NCBI RefSeq assembly: GCF_008087625.1
Contig: NZ_CP042997.1
Coordinates: 1,860,001-1,924,000 of the forward strand
Source: Aquisphaera giovannonii
Lineage (GTDB): Bacteria > Planctomycetota > Planctomycetia > Isosphaerales > Isosphaeraceae
Direction: 5' to 3'
Length of the DNA: 64,000 bases
Shown here: positions 1 through 9,438 of the stretch, piece after piece
Layout: each line of letters begins with the position of its first letter
Position numbering within the stretch: the first letter of the stretch is position 1
Translations under genes and position numbers: made by a program
Notes under the pieces: generated by a model
The model's database searches: none
What the model was told of the DNA's origin: nothing
What the model saw: only the letters and a program-made list of their open reading frames with translations

Positions 1-281
1 CGGGGGGGGAGGTCGGCGTCCGCGCCGAGGCGGCGGTAACCGAACTCCTCGTGCTCGTAGGCGAGGCCTACGAAGGCCGTGGCGAGGCCGACGATCAGCG
101 CCGCCAGCAGCACGACGATGATCAGCATCATCGGCGTGTCGAGCTGGATGAAGCGGAGGTAGTTCACCTCCGCCGGCTGGCTCGTCGCCAGGTTCTGATA
201 GCGGGTGCCGAGGCCCAGGGCGGCCAGGCCGAGCCCGACCAGGGCCCCCGCGGTGATGATCGCCCCGGTCAACGCTCGCAT
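1..281 (-). CDS. Small two-helix membrane protein, 3' end beyond the window
   Basis: The reading frame begins at an ATG at 281 and runs off the left edge without a stop, so at least 93 residues are seen and the C-terminus is missing. Two hydrophobic segments are visible, at about residues 5-25 and 50-72, separated by a short polar loop, so an inner-membrane location is inferred. After the second helix come charged residues (YEHEEFGYRRLG). I do not recognise a family. It is followed upstream by another small minus-strand membrane protein (314-472), and the two may be co-transcribed. G+C-rich third positions support real coding. Confidence 0.6.
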   Translation of the reverse strand, partial: MRALTGAIITAGALVGLGLAALGLGTRYQNLATSQPAEVNYLRFIQLDTPMMLIIVVLLAALIVGLATAFVGLAYEHEEFGYRRLGADADLPP

Positions 282-313
282 GGCAGGGACCTCGTGGGGA
301 ATGGGTGCCTCGG

Positions 314-472
314 TCACATGTTGCAGCCGCGGAGCAGGCCGGCCATCACCAGGAGGATGCCCGCCATGATCATCAGGATCCCGCTGCAGCCGCAGCCGGG
401 ATAGGCGCCGTAGGGACCGCGGGGCTGATACCAGCCGCCGCCGCCCAGCAAACCACCCGGTCCCAAGCTCAT
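314..472 (-). CDS. Small Gly/Pro/Tyr-rich protein with one C-terminal membrane helix
   Basis: This 52-residue protein starts at the ATG at 472 (MSLGPGGLLGGGG). The first half is rich in Gly, Pro and Tyr; the second half is a hydrophobic segment rich in Met, Ile, Leu and Ala (about residues 30-48), with a CGCSG motif just before it and RGCNM at the end. An upstream in-frame start exists at 517, but the added residues are Arg/Ala-rich and look non-coding. It lies 32 bp upstream of the partial membrane gene on the same strand. No family assigned; small membrane proteins of this style are common in planctomycetes. Confidence 0.5.
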   Translation of the reverse strand: MSLGPGGLLGGGGWYQPRGPYGAYPGCGCSGILMIMAGILLVMAGLLRGCNM

Positions 473-646
473 GTCCGCACCCCTGTCGGATTCGCGTCGC
501 CCCGCCGCGGCCGCCACGGCCTTGGCTAATCTTCACGACCCAGCACATAGGCAAACGTAATGCCAAAGAGATTATTGCCCCGTCGATTCCGCGGGCCGGG
601 GGCGGCGAGGTCGGCGCCGTGGGCGCGGGCGACGGGGCGCGGCCGG

Positions 647-2212
647 TCACGAGGCCCGGGGGGCGGAGGACTTCCGGCGGGCGCGGATGTTGGCCCAGGC
701 GCTGCGCCCCTGCTCGCCGATCTGGCTCATCACGCGGCCGACGGCCGACCGCTCGGAGAGCGACTGGAGCTGGCGGACGAGGCCGGACCGCTCGGCGCGG
801 TGGAGCTGGGCGGCCAGCGCGGGCAGGACCGACTCGGAGACGCCGAACGCCGCCCCCTCGGGCAGGCCGGCCGCGGCGAGCGTGCCGAAGGCCGGCGGGA
901 GGGTCGATCGGATCGCGTCGAAGAGGGAGCGGACGGCCGCCTCGCGCGGGCCCTTGCCGCCCGCCCAGTCGTACGGGGGCGCCCACGGGGCGCCGACCTC
1001 CGCGCGGTCCACGTTCGTGACCACCACCAGGGCCGGCGGCGCCTCGCGGAGGGGGCGCTCCACGAAGTGCCGATCCCAGTCCTGCGCGAAGGCGACGTCG
1101 GCGGGCTGGAGCCCCTTGACCTCGTCCACCACGAGGATGACCAGGTCGGCCTCGAGCGCGGCCTCGAGCGCCTCCTTCCGATGCCGGCGATCGCGGCGGG
1201 ATTCGCGCTCCAGCGACCCGGGATAGGCCGGGGCCTCCGACCACCTCAGCTCCCGGAGCCGGTCGACGAGGCCCGGCTCCAGCCCCTGGCCTTCGAACCA
1301 GGCCCGCATGATGGCCGCGTCCCCGCCGACCGCCTGCTTGAGGGCGTCGATCAGGCGCGACTTCCCCACGCCCCGGGCGCCGACCACCGCGGCGACCAGC
1401 GGCTCCTCCGCGGCATCCGCGCGGCGACGCGAGCCGGCCTTCCGCGTCAGCCGGCGATAGCGATCGGCGCCGATCGCCAGCCGTCCGCTCATCAGCTCGA
1501 CGAGGTGCACCCCGATCCGGTTGACGTAGGCCTGGTAGAACCACCGCAGCACGTTCAGCTGCATGTCGCGCCAGGCCGGCTTGACGAGCATCTCCCGGGA
1601 GCCCAGGCGGGCCAGGCCGCCGAGGGGATTGAGCAGCGGCGAGAACATGGCGTAGATGTCGTTCGCCTTGGAGATGTAGTTGGAAATCTGGACGGCGCGC
1701 TGCCAGTGCGACAGCGTGATCACGTCGCCGCCCGGGACCTGGCGGGAGAGGTGCGTGAGGTCCTCGGCGGCCAGCTCGATCGCCGTGAGCAGCTCGACCA
1801 GGGGGACGCGCGCGAGCGGGTCGCTCGAGCCGGGGTGGTAGAAGGCGGCGAGCCGGGAGAGGAGTCGCCGGCCGGTCTCGATGTAGAGGTCGGCGTTCGT
1901 CAGGTCCTCCATGGAGAGCTCCTCGCCGGCCCTCGCCTCCTCCTCGACGAGGCCCCAGGCGTCGCGGTCCCGCGGCGAGAAGGTCTCCGGCGATTCCCAG
2001 TCCAGCGGGGGCATGATCGCGTGGGTGTGCTTCGTCCACCGCGCCGCCAGGACCGAGAAGGCGACGCCGGCGACGATCCAGAGGAGCGTGGCCAGCCACA
2101 GCCATCCCGCCTGCCAGAGCCAGATCGTCCCGAACCCCATGTAGGCCAGGACCGGCCCGGCCAGCAGGATCGCGAGCACCCAGACTCTCCACTGCCTCAG
2201 CAACGCGAGCAT
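647..2212 (-). CDS. Membrane-anchored P-loop GTPase-like protein
   Basis: The protein has 521 residues. Two hydrophobic helices lie at about residues 8-27 and 30-56, then a long helical region of about 200 residues, then a nucleotide-binding domain. The P-loop GARGVGKS is at about 278-285. A G4-like TNVD motif (canonical NKxD) is near 399-402, after a strand ending VVVTN. A clear G3 DxxG is not seen; the equivalent strand reads LVILVVDEVKGL, so hydrolysis could be atypical. The domain resembles Era/YcjX-type GTPases attached to membranes. Function unknown; roles in envelope or stress homeostasis are only inference. It is divergent from the kinase gene at 2705. Confidence 0.75.
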   Translation of the reverse strand: MLALLRQWRVWVLAILLAGPVLAYMGFGTIWLWQAGWLWLATLLWIVAGVAFSVLAARWTKHTHAIMPPLDWESPETFSPRDRDAWGLVEEEARAGEELSMEDLTNADLYIETGRRLLSRLAAFYHPGSSDPLARVPLVELLTAIELAAEDLTHLSRQVPGGDVITLSHWQRAVQISNYISKANDIYAMFSPLLNPLGGLARLGSREMLVKPAWRDMQLNVLRWFYQAYVNRIGVHLVELMSGRLAIGADRYRRLTRKAGSRRRADAAEEPLVAAVVGARGVGKSRLIDALKQAVGGDAAIMRAWFEGQGLEPGLVDRLRELRWSEAPAYPGSLERESRRDRRHRKEALEAALEADLVILVVDEVKGLQPADVAFAQDWDRHFVERPLREAPPALVVVTNVDRAEVGAPWAPPYDWAGGKGPREAAVRSLFDAIRSTLPPAFGTLAAAGLPEGAAFGVSESVLPALAAQLHRAERSGLVRQLQSLSERSAVGRVMSQIGEQGRSAWANIRARRKSSAPRAS

Positions 2213-2704
2213 TTCAGAGCCCCCGTCCGCGGGGCCGACCGCACGCGGTCGCGCCCCGATCCCGTCGCCGCTCCTCGCAGGCGGCCTCGAGCGGACCTGC
2301 TAGCAATTCACGCACCGAGCCGCCTCCGGGCCCGCCCCGCCGGCCCCCAGTCAGAAACGGACGCGCAACGTGCCGGGGTTCGTCTCCCCTCTCCCGGCGA
2401 TGTCCGATACAATAAGGTGAGACCATCCGTCCCGGACCGAGGGCCGAGTCGATCACAGCCCGATCTTCGCCCCAAAAGGCGAGCGTGCAAGCATCACCAC
2501 GGACATCAACGCCCCCGTTCGAATCGGGCCGTTGCGGCCCATGACGCAAAATCGCCCCAGGCCTGCCGTCGGGCCCGCGGATTGCACTGGCAGGGTCCTC
2601 GGGGCATGCACATGATGAATCGTCGAAGCATGTGACGCGGCGGCCTCGATCGTATCGAACTCGGCGCCCCGAGAGCGAGGGCGCGGGCATGGAGCCTCGT
2701 TGCG
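2213..2704. other. Divergent intergenic region between GTPase and kinase genes
   Basis: These 492 bp separate two divergently transcribed genes and should hold both promoters. A TACAAT hexamer near 2407-2412 is the most -10-like string, but I see no well-spaced -35 box, so no promoter is called. Open frames here on both strands have Arg/Pro-rich translations typical of non-coding G+C-rich DNA. No repeat or RNA structure was recognised. Confidence 0.4.
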
Positions 2705-4225
2705 GTGGCAGAGAGTGACTTCGAGGGTATGCCGTTCCGGAGGACGGTCGGCGATTTCCTGGCGACGCTGGAGTTGTCGGGGGTCATGGCCGATTCCGAG
2801 GTGCGCGCGCTGCGGAAGGGCGTCGGCCGAGGTGAGGACCAGGAGGCGGTGGCCCGGCGATTGATCGAGGAGGGATGCCTGACGGAGTTCCAGGCCGGCC
2901 GGCTGCTGCTCGGCAAGGCCACCGGGCTGGTCTTCAACCGCTACGTGCTCCTGGAACGGGTCGGGGTCGGGGCCATGGGACGCGTCTACAAGGCCCGCCA
3001 TCGGCTCATGGACCGCGTCGTCGCCCTGAAGGTCGTGGCGCCGGCCCGCGCCACCTCCTCGAACGCGGTCAATCGGTTCTTCCGCGAGATGAAGATCGTC
3101 GGCATGCTGGACCATCCGAACGTGGTCCGGGCCTTCGACGCCGACCAGTACGAGGGCTCCCCCTTCATCGTGATGGAATACCTCGAGGGGGAGGACCTCG
3201 AGAAGGCCCTCCGGGCCAGGGGCATCCTGCCGCCGGATGAGGTCGTCGGCTACATGGCGCAGGCGGCCTGGGGGCTCGCCCACGCCCACGAGAAGGGGAT
3301 CATCCACCGCGACATCAAGCCGACCAACCTGTTCCTGACGACCAGCGGCTTCGTCCGCGTCCTGGACCTGGGGCTGGGTGCCTTCGTGGGCGTCTCCAAC
3401 GCGAAGACCGCCCCGCTGGACACCGACGAGGGCTTCGTCGTGGGGACGACGGATTACATGTCGCCGGAGCAGCTCGGCGGCGAGGCCATGGATGCGCGGA
3501 CGGACCAGTTCAGCCTCGGCTGCGCGATGTACCGCCTGCTGACGGGGAAATACGCCTTCCCCGGGCCCACGAAGATGGACCGCATGCTGATGCGGATCAG
3601 CCAGCCGCACGTGCCGATCACGGAGATCCGCACGGACCTCTCGCTGCCGCTGGTGCGGATCCTCGACAAGCTCCTGGCCCTGAAGGCCGATGACCGGTTC
3701 GAATCGACCACGGAGGTCGCCGAGGCGCTCGAGTCCCTCCTCCCGTCCGCCGATCGCCCCAGCAGCCGCAGGGCCCTGGCCACGACCGTGGAGAAGCGTC
3801 CCCGAGGTCGCGTCGCGATCCACTCGGCCCCCGAGGCGCCGCTCGACTGGTCGCGGATCGAGTCCGCCCTGAGACGCGACCAGGGGCCGGGCCCCGAGGC
3901 CGAACCGACGCCCACCTTCTCGCCGGCCCCGCAGCCCGCGCCCGCCAATCGGGCGGCAGCCCGGGCGGCGGAGATCGACCGCGAGGAAGATGGCCTCTCG
4001 ACCCACCGGGACTACCGCAAGGAGGTCATCGAGCTCAAGCGGGCCATGGCCGACGGCAGCAAGGCGGCCGCCCGGGATGCCGAGCAGGCCGGCGAGAGCT
4101 GGCTGGAACGCCTCGGCGAGCACATCGGCGACTTCCTCGCCGAGCCGAGCGTCAGCCACATCATCTATATCGTCATCGGCATCACCCTCATCCTCGCCGC
4201 CGGGCTGGCCCTGGCGGTCGGCTGA
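2705..4225 (+). CDS. Ser/Thr protein kinase with C-terminal membrane anchor
   Basis: A Hanks-type kinase of 506 residues, starting at GTG 2705. Residues about 15-75 form the planctomycete kinase N-terminal domain (EEGCLTEFQAGRLLLGK). The kinase domain follows: glycine loop GVGAMGRVY (87-95), ATP lysine K109 in VALK, catalytic HRDIKPTN (201-208), metal motif DLG (221-223, in place of DFG) and the activation-segment end YMSPEQ. A low-complexity linker (about 365-430) leads to one C-terminal transmembrane helix (about 483-505). The catalytic residues are present, so an active kinase is likely; substrates are unknown. The DLG variant is common in planctomycete kinases. Confidence 0.93.
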   Translation: MAESDFEGMPFRRTVGDFLATLELSGVMADSEVRALRKGVGRGEDQEAVARRLIEEGCLTEFQAGRLLLGKATGLVFNRYVLLERVGVGAMGRVYKARHRLMDRVVALKVVAPARATSSNAVNRFFREMKIVGMLDHPNVVRAFDADQYEGSPFIVMEYLEGEDLEKALRARGILPPDEVVGYMAQAAWGLAHAHEKGIIHRDIKPTNLFLTTSGFVRVLDLGLGAFVGVSNAKTAPLDTDEGFVVGTTDYMSPEQLGGEAMDARTDQFSLGCAMYRLLTGKYAFPGPTKMDRMLMRISQPHVPITEIRTDLSLPLVRILDKLLALKADDRFESTTEVAEALESLLPSADRPSSRRALATTVEKRPRGRVAIHSAPEAPLDWSRIESALRRDQGPGPEAEPTPTFSPAPQPAPANRAAARAAEIDREEDGLSTHRDYRKEVIELKRAMADGSKAAARDAEQAGESWLERLGEHIGDFLAEPSVSHIIYIVIGITLILAAGLALAVG

Positions 4226-4280
4226 GGGGGGCGGCGGGGGAGGGGAGGGGCTTCGCCTCGCGGCCCCGCCTCCGCCTCGG

Positions 4281-6296
4281 TCACGTCCGGAGGACCGCGC
4301 CGAGGCGTCGTGCGCACGCGTCCGCGACCGACTTCACCGCCCGGTCGACCTCCTCGCCGGTCAGGGTCCGGGAGGGGTCGCGGAAGGTCAGGCCGAAGTG
4401 CACGCTCTGGCGGTCCTCCGGGAGGTTGCCGCCGCGGAAGGTATCCAGGTACTCGACCGAGATGAGCGACGGCCCCCCGGCCTCGACCGCCGCCGCCCGC
4501 AGGTCGGCCCAGCTCAGCGTCCGGTCCACGACGAGCGACAGGTCCCGCACGATCGCCGGGAAGGCGGGCAGGGGGCGATGCTGGCCGACGAGCACCGCAC
4601 GCTCGAGCAGGATCCCGAGCTCCAGCTCGGCCGCCGTGCAGGCCTCGCGCAGGTCGAACGCCTGGAGCCGGCCCTTTTCCAGCTCGCCCATGTAGCCGAG
4701 ATGCACGTCCCCGGCCCTCAGCTCCGCGGCCCGCCCCGGCGCGAAGAGCGGCAGGTCGGCGGGGAGCGCCTCCAGCGGGCCGGCGATGTGGAGGCGGTCC
4801 AGGAGCGCCTCCACGATGCCCTTCAGGCCGCGGAAGTCGCGGCCCGACACGAGGCCAAGGCGGGTCGGCTCGTCGGGGAGCTCGCCGGCCCCGCGCGGGA
4901 GGTAGACGTTGGCGATCTCGAACAGTTCGGCCCCGAGGTTGCCGCGGGACTCGTTGTAGGCCCGGGCGGCCAGCAGGCTGGGCAGCAGGCTCTGCCGGAG
5001 CGCGATCTCGAGCTTCCGGCTGGAGTGATCGATCCGCAGGGGAGGCGCGGCCGTCCCCGTCTGCACCGGGGCGGCGAGCGATTCCTCGACCAGGCTGAAG
5101 GTCACCGACTCGTCCATGCCGACGCCCGTCAGGGCCTCGCGGACGGCGGACTCGACCCTCTCGCGGAGTCCCCGCGGCGCGCTGGTCATGGGCACGGCCC
5201 GGTCCTCGGGGATGTGCTCGTAGCCGTGGATCCGCGCGACCTCCTCGATCAGGTCGATCTCGCGCTCCAGGTCGGGCCGCCACGTCGGGGGCCTTGCCGT
5301 GATCGTCGCCCCGTCCTGGGCGAGGACCTCCAGGCCGAGCGCGGCGAGGATGCGCCGGACCTCCTCGGCGCCGACCGCGATGCCCAGCACCCGCTCGATC
5401 TGGGCGTAGCGGAGCGTGATCGGCCCGCGCGGCACCGACGGCCCCCCCATGTCGATCAGCCCTTCGTGGAGCGTGCCGCCGGCGGTCGCCAGGATCAGCT
5501 CGGCGCAGCGGCGGCTCGCCCATTCGGTGATCTCGGGGTCGATCGGACGCTCGAAGCGGAAGCTGGACGGGCTGAACAGGCCGAGCGCCCTCGATGTCTT
5601 TCGGACCGACATGGCGTCGAACCGGGCGGCCTCGATCAGGATGTCCTGCGTCCCCTCGCCGATCTCGGTCTCGAGCCCCCCCATCACGCCGGCCAGGCCG
5701 ACGGGCCGCTCGGCGTCGGCGATGACGAGCATCTCCGGCTTCAGCTCGTAGGTCTTGCCGTTGATCGCCTTCAGAGACTCACCGGGCCTCGCCCGCCGGA
5801 CGACCAGCCGGCCCTCGCGGAGCAGGCCCAGGTCATAGGCGTGGAGCGGCTGGCCGCACTCGAACATCACGTAGTTCGTCACGTCCACGACGTTGCTGAT
5901 CGGCGTGACGCCGATCGTCTCGAGCCGCTTCCTGAGCCACCAGGGGCTCTCGCCCACGCGGGCGCCCGTGACGACGCGGGCCGTGAATCGCGAGCAGAGC
6001 TCGGGGCACTCGACGGCCACGGCCGCCCGCGACGAGGCCGCCGGAGCGGCCCCGCGGGGCCGAGGGTCGGGGACCTTCAGCGCCTTGCCGAAGACCACGC
6101 CGATCTCGCGGGCGATGCCGATGTGGCCCAGGCAGTCCGAGCGGTTGCTCGTGACCTCCAGGTCGATCGCCAGGTCCCCCCCGACGTCCTCGGTGGACTC
6201 GTGGTTCAGGCCCGTCAGCGCGAGCCGCTCCGCCAGGGCTTCCACCGGCATATCCAGCCGGACGTAGTCGGTCAGCCAGTTCCAGCTTACGATCAT
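4281..6296 (-). CDS. pheT: Phenylalanine-tRNA ligase beta subunit (compact form)
   Basis: Subunit of the heterotetrameric PheRS that charges tRNA-Phe. It has 671 residues, against about 790-800 for the usual bacterial PheT. It begins MIVSWNWLTDYV and passes almost directly into the B3/B4-type core (TSNRSDCLGHIGIAREI), so the N-terminal EMAP/OB tRNA-binding domain of about 110 residues is missing. The editing/B5 region and the C-terminal ferredoxin-fold anticodon-binding domain (FDX-ACB; ending DACARRLGAVLRT) are present. Its partner pheS is 2 kb upstream on the same strand but separated by a permease gene and a small gene. The start at 6296 matches the family N-terminus. Confidence 0.95.
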   Translation of the reverse strand: MIVSWNWLTDYVRLDMPVEALAERLALTGLNHESTEDVGGDLAIDLEVTSNRSDCLGHIGIAREIGVVFGKALKVPDPRPRGAAPAASSRAAVAVECPELCSRFTARVVTGARVGESPWWLRKRLETIGVTPISNVVDVTNYVMFECGQPLHAYDLGLLREGRLVVRRARPGESLKAINGKTYELKPEMLVIADAERPVGLAGVMGGLETEIGEGTQDILIEAARFDAMSVRKTSRALGLFSPSSFRFERPIDPEITEWASRRCAELILATAGGTLHEGLIDMGGPSVPRGPITLRYAQIERVLGIAVGAEEVRRILAALGLEVLAQDGATITARPPTWRPDLEREIDLIEEVARIHGYEHIPEDRAVPMTSAPRGLRERVESAVREALTGVGMDESVTFSLVEESLAAPVQTGTAAPPLRIDHSSRKLEIALRQSLLPSLLAARAYNESRGNLGAELFEIANVYLPRGAGELPDEPTRLGLVSGRDFRGLKGIVEALLDRLHIAGPLEALPADLPLFAPGRAAELRAGDVHLGYMGELEKGRLQAFDLREACTAAELELGILLERAVLVGQHRPLPAFPAIVRDLSLVVDRTLSWADLRAAAVEAGGPSLISVEYLDTFRGGNLPEDRQSVHFGLTFRDPSRTLTGEEVDRAVKSVADACARRLGAVLRT

Positions 6297-6317
6297 CGTA
6301 GGTCGGGTGCGTCCGCG

Positions 6318-7877
6318 TCACGTCGCCGGTTCGGGGTCCGCCTTGGGCCGCGGCGACGTCTGCCGACGGCCCTCGACGAGCCTCCAGATCGCGTACACCG
6401 GGATGCCCGTCAGCACGATCAGGAAGCCGATCCCCGAGGTCCGGAACTTGAGGTAGATGAAGTCGATCACGAGCAGCATGGCCAGGGTGATGTAGATCGC
6501 CGGGGTGACCGGGTAGCCGATCGCCCGGTACGGCCGGTTCAGGAACGGGGCCTTGATCCGCATCAGGATGACCGCGCCCACCATCAGCATGTAGAAGATC
6601 ACGTCCACCGGGATGATGTACTCGAGCAGGTCGCTGTAGGTGTTGCCGAACTTCGGCCGCTGCGTCGCCGGGTCGATCGTGACCGTCACGAGCAGGGCGA
6701 GCAGGCACGACCAGATCGCCTGGGCGGCGAGCGCGACGGCCGGGACGTGGTGGCGGTTCGTCGTGCCGACGGCCTTGAAGAACAGGTGGTCGCGGGCCAT
6801 CGCGTAATAGACGCGAGCCCCGGCGAGGACCAGGCCGTTCACGCAGCCGAACGTGGAGATCAGGATCGCCCCGGCCATCAGGTATCCGCCGGTGTCCCCG
6901 AGCGCCGCCTTCATGGCCGCCGTCCCGACGCGGTCATTCTCCGCGTGGGCGATGTCGCGGAACGAGAGCGAGGCCAGGTACGCGAGGTTCGCCAGCAGGT
7001 ACAGGCCGACGACGCTGATCGTCCCGAAGAAGAGGGCCCGCGGCAGCGTCTTGCCCGGGTCGCGGGTCTCGCCGCCGATGAATGTGACGTTGTTCCAGGC
7101 CGACTGGGAGAAGAGCGGCCCGATCATCGCCAGGCCCAGCAGCAGGACGATCGCGGCGTCGCCATCGACCGGGAGCGCCTCCTTGTACCCCTCGGTGGGC
7201 GTCCAGCCATTGGCCACGGAGTTCCACCACGAGGACGTCCACGCCGCGGCCGTCGGGCTGTAGCCCAGCGTCAGGCCGATGACGATCAGGCCGATGAGCG
7301 CGGCCGTCTTGGCGAACGTGAACGTGTTCTGGATCAGCGCGCCGAGCCTCAACCCGCGCGTGTTCGTGACCGTGAGGACGACGATCAACGCGACGGCGAC
7401 CATCTGCTGGCTCGACAGGCTGATGGCGTACCCGCCGACCCTCAACGGGGGGAAGATCGGGTGGACGTCGGCCGCGATCGCCGGGAAGAAGACGCCCAGG
7501 AACCGGGAGAAGGCCACGGCCACCGCCGCGATGGTCCCCGTCTGGACGACCATGAACAGGGACCAGCCGAAGAGGAAGCCGAACAGCGGGCCGTACGCGG
7601 TCCGGAGGAAGACGTACTGGCCCCCCGCCCTCGGCATCATCGCGGCGAGCTCCGCCGAGGTGACCGCGCCGGTGACGGTCATCACGCCCGCGAGGGCCCA
7701 GGCCAGCAGGAGCCAGCCCGGCGCGCCGACCAGCCGGGAGGACTCGGCCGAGGTGATGAAGATCCCCGAGCCGATCATCGCCCCCATCACGATCGTCGTG
7801 GCATCGATGACCCCGAGGTCGCGATGAAGCCCGCCCCTGGCGGCCTTCGGAGTCGGTGCGGTCTCGGCGGTGGTCAT
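6318..7877 (-). CDS. APC-superfamily amino acid permease
   Basis: The protein has 519 residues and about 12-13 hydrophobic helices. The N-terminal signature TTIVMGAMIGSGIFITSAE is the first helix of the amino acid-polyamine-organocation (APC) family, followed by typical helices and a C-terminal hydrophobic pair (FIYLKFRTSGIGFLIVLTG). It is predicted to carry amino acids across the inner membrane by proton symport or exchange; the substrate cannot be told from sequence. It lies 21 bp upstream of pheT on the same strand and 102 bp downstream of a small gene, so it sits inside the pheS-pheT interval, which is unusual. The start ATG at 7877 leaves a short cytoplasmic N-terminus. Confidence 0.92.
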   Translation of the reverse strand: MTTAETAPTPKAARGGLHRDLGVIDATTIVMGAMIGSGIFITSAESSRLVGAPGWLLLAWALAGVMTVTGAVTSAELAAMMPRAGGQYVFLRTAYGPLFGFLFGWSLFMVVQTGTIAAVAVAFSRFLGVFFPAIAADVHPIFPPLRVGGYAISLSSQQMVAVALIVVLTVTNTRGLRLGALIQNTFTFAKTAALIGLIVIGLTLGYSPTAAAWTSSWWNSVANGWTPTEGYKEALPVDGDAAIVLLLGLAMIGPLFSQSAWNNVTFIGGETRDPGKTLPRALFFGTISVVGLYLLANLAYLASLSFRDIAHAENDRVGTAAMKAALGDTGGYLMAGAILISTFGCVNGLVLAGARVYYAMARDHLFFKAVGTTNRHHVPAVALAAQAIWSCLLALLVTVTIDPATQRPKFGNTYSDLLEYIIPVDVIFYMLMVGAVILMRIKAPFLNRPYRAIGYPVTPAIYITLAMLLVIDFIYLKFRTSGIGFLIVLTGIPVYAIWRLVEGRRQTSPRPKADPEPAT

Positions 7878-7979
7878 GGGGCGGGGGACCTCGGCGCGGG
7901 GGATCGGCGACGGCGTGGCGAGAGGGGGGAGTCGGAGTGGGCCCGAGAGAGTCGAGGGGCGGGGCGAGCCGCGCGGGCC

Positions 7980-8216
7980 TCAGGCCTGGGACTTGACGAA
8001 CGCCTCGACGTCGGCGATGGCCTGGGTCATCGTCTCTCGCCGCCATTCGGTCAGGGCGGTGTCCATCGCCAGCTTCAGCCGGTTGACGAGGAGCGTCGCG
8101 GCTTCCTTGCCGGAGTGGCCGTCGGCCCGGATCTCCGGGAAGTCGTGGTGGTAGGCCTGGCTGGTATTCCCGGTCGCACCCTCGGTGACGACCACTTTCG
8201 TCGGATCGGTAGCCAT
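7980..8216 (-). CDS. Small conserved-looking hypothetical protein
   Basis: A 78-residue soluble protein, MATDPTKVVVTEG at the N-terminus and a C-terminal amphipathic helical half (RLKLAMDTALTEWRRETM then IADVEAFVKSQ). The start ATG at 8216 is preceded by GGAGATCCTTCC on the coding strand, giving a reasonable ribosome-binding site. No cysteine, membrane helix or known motif is visible. It lies between pheS (upstream, 160 bp away) and the APC permease (downstream, 102 bp) on the same strand. Function unknown; co-transcription with the pheS-permease-pheT block is possible. Confidence 0.65.
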   Translation of the reverse strand: MATDPTKVVVTEGATGNTSQAYHHDFPEIRADGHSGKEAATLLVNRLKLAMDTALTEWRRETMTQAIADVEAFVKSQA

Positions 8217-8376
8217 GGAAGGATCTCCGGATGCGGAGCGTCGGGCCGGCTCGCTCCGCGGTGATCGACCGTTGACGGGCTCGGCGGGGCAGGGGGGTCT
8301 GGGTCGGATGGCGTCGGGTGGCCGCCCCGAGGACCGGGGACGCCATCCGCGACCGATCCCGACCGCCCCGCGGCGG

Positions 8377-9384
8377 TCAGAACTGCTCGAGGAACCGGAC
8401 GTCGCCCTGGTAGAGGAGGCGGATGTCGTCGATCCCGTGCCGACGCATGCAGAGCCGCTCGATCCCGAGGCCGAAGGCGAAGCCGGTCACCTCCTCCGGA
8501 TCGTAGCCGACGGCGCGCAGGACATTGGGATCGACCATCCCCGCGCCCCCCATTTCAACCCAACGGTCGCCCCCGTGCCAGAGCATATCGACCTCGACGC
8601 TCGGTTCCGTGAACGGGAAGAACGAGGGCCGGAAGCGGATCTTCACGTCCTGGCCGAGGTAGCTGCGGGCGAAGAGGCGCAGGACGGTCTTCAGGTCCGC
8701 CATCGTGACGCCGCGATCGACCATCAGGCCCTCGACCTGGTGGAACATGAACGAGTGGGTCGCGTCCACGGTGTCCGGGCGATAGACGCGGCCGATGGCG
8801 ATCACCCGGACCGGCGGGGGCTGGGCCTCCATCACGCGGATCTGCACCGTGCTCGTCTGGCTGCGGAGCATGGTGGATTCCGACAGGTAGAAGTTGTCCA
8901 GCGGGTCGCGGGCGGGGTGGACCGGCGGGATGTTCAGGGCGTCGAAGTTGTGCCGCGTGTCCTCCACCTCCGGCCCTCGCGCCACCGAGAAGCCGAACCG
9001 ACCGAAGAGGTCGATGAGCTCGTCGGCGGTCTGGGTGAGGGGGTGCCGATGGCCCAGGCGGGGCCTGCTGCCCGGGAGCGTGACGTCCAGCGCGTCGGCC
9101 GCGACGGCCCGGCGCTCGAGCCGCGTGCGGGCTTCCTCGAGCGCGGCCTCCAGCGCCTGCTTCACGCCGTTGAAGCGCTGGCCGTAGGCTCGCTTGCCCG
9201 AGGGCTCGAGCGTCCGGAGCCGCTCCTGGGCGGCCTTCAGCCGGCCGGACTTCTGGCCGAGGTACTCGATCCGCGCCGCCTCGACGGCCTCAGGCGAGTC
9301 CGCCGCGCCCAGCGCCGCGAGGCCCTCGGATTCGAGCCGTTCCAGGTCGCCGAGCGCGGATTCCAGGGTGTCTTGGGAGCTCAT
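8377..9384 (-). CDS. pheS: Phenylalanine-tRNA ligase alpha subunit
   Basis: Catalytic subunit of PheRS, 335 residues, the usual length. It has an N-terminal coiled-coil tRNA-binding region (about 1-85) and a class II synthetase core: [15 protein letters not shown] opens the core, motif 2 lies around [17 protein letters not shown], and motif 3 is [16 protein letters not shown] near the C-terminus. It ends DVRFLEQF, typical of the family. It is 54 bp downstream of rplT, so rpmI-rplT-pheS probably forms one transcription unit. pheT is not next to it but 2 kb further downstream. The start at ATG 9384 fits the family N-terminus. Confidence 0.96.
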   Translation of the reverse strand: MSSQDTLESALGDLERLESEGLAALGAADSPEAVEAARIEYLGQKSGRLKAAQERLRTLEPSGKRAYGQRFNGVKQALEAALEEARTRLERRAVAADALDVTLPGSRPRLGHRHPLTQTADELIDLFGRFGFSVARGPEVEDTRHNFDALNIPPVHPARDPLDNFYLSESTMLRSQTSTVQIRVMEAQPPPVRVIAIGRVYRPDTVDATHSFMFHQVEGLMVDRGVTMADLKTVLRLFARSYLGQDVKIRFRPSFFPFTEPSVEVDMLWHGGDRWVEMGGAGMVDPNVLRAVGYDPEEVTGFAFGLGIERLCMRRHGIDDIRLLYQGDVRFLEQF

Positions 9385-9438
9385 CGTGGCCGCTTCGGGG
9401 TCATTCCGACCCCGCCCGATCGATCCGGTCCGTGGTCA

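Noticed and set aside
560-2635. Long open frame of 691 codons on the plus strand
   Set aside because: It lies antisense to the GTPase gene and is Arg/Gly/Pro/Glu-rich without motifs, a usual by-product of high G+C.
3990-8264. Very long open frame of 1424 codons on the plus strand
   Set aside because: It runs antisense to pheT and the permease; composition is RDRRH-type low complexity, with no domain.
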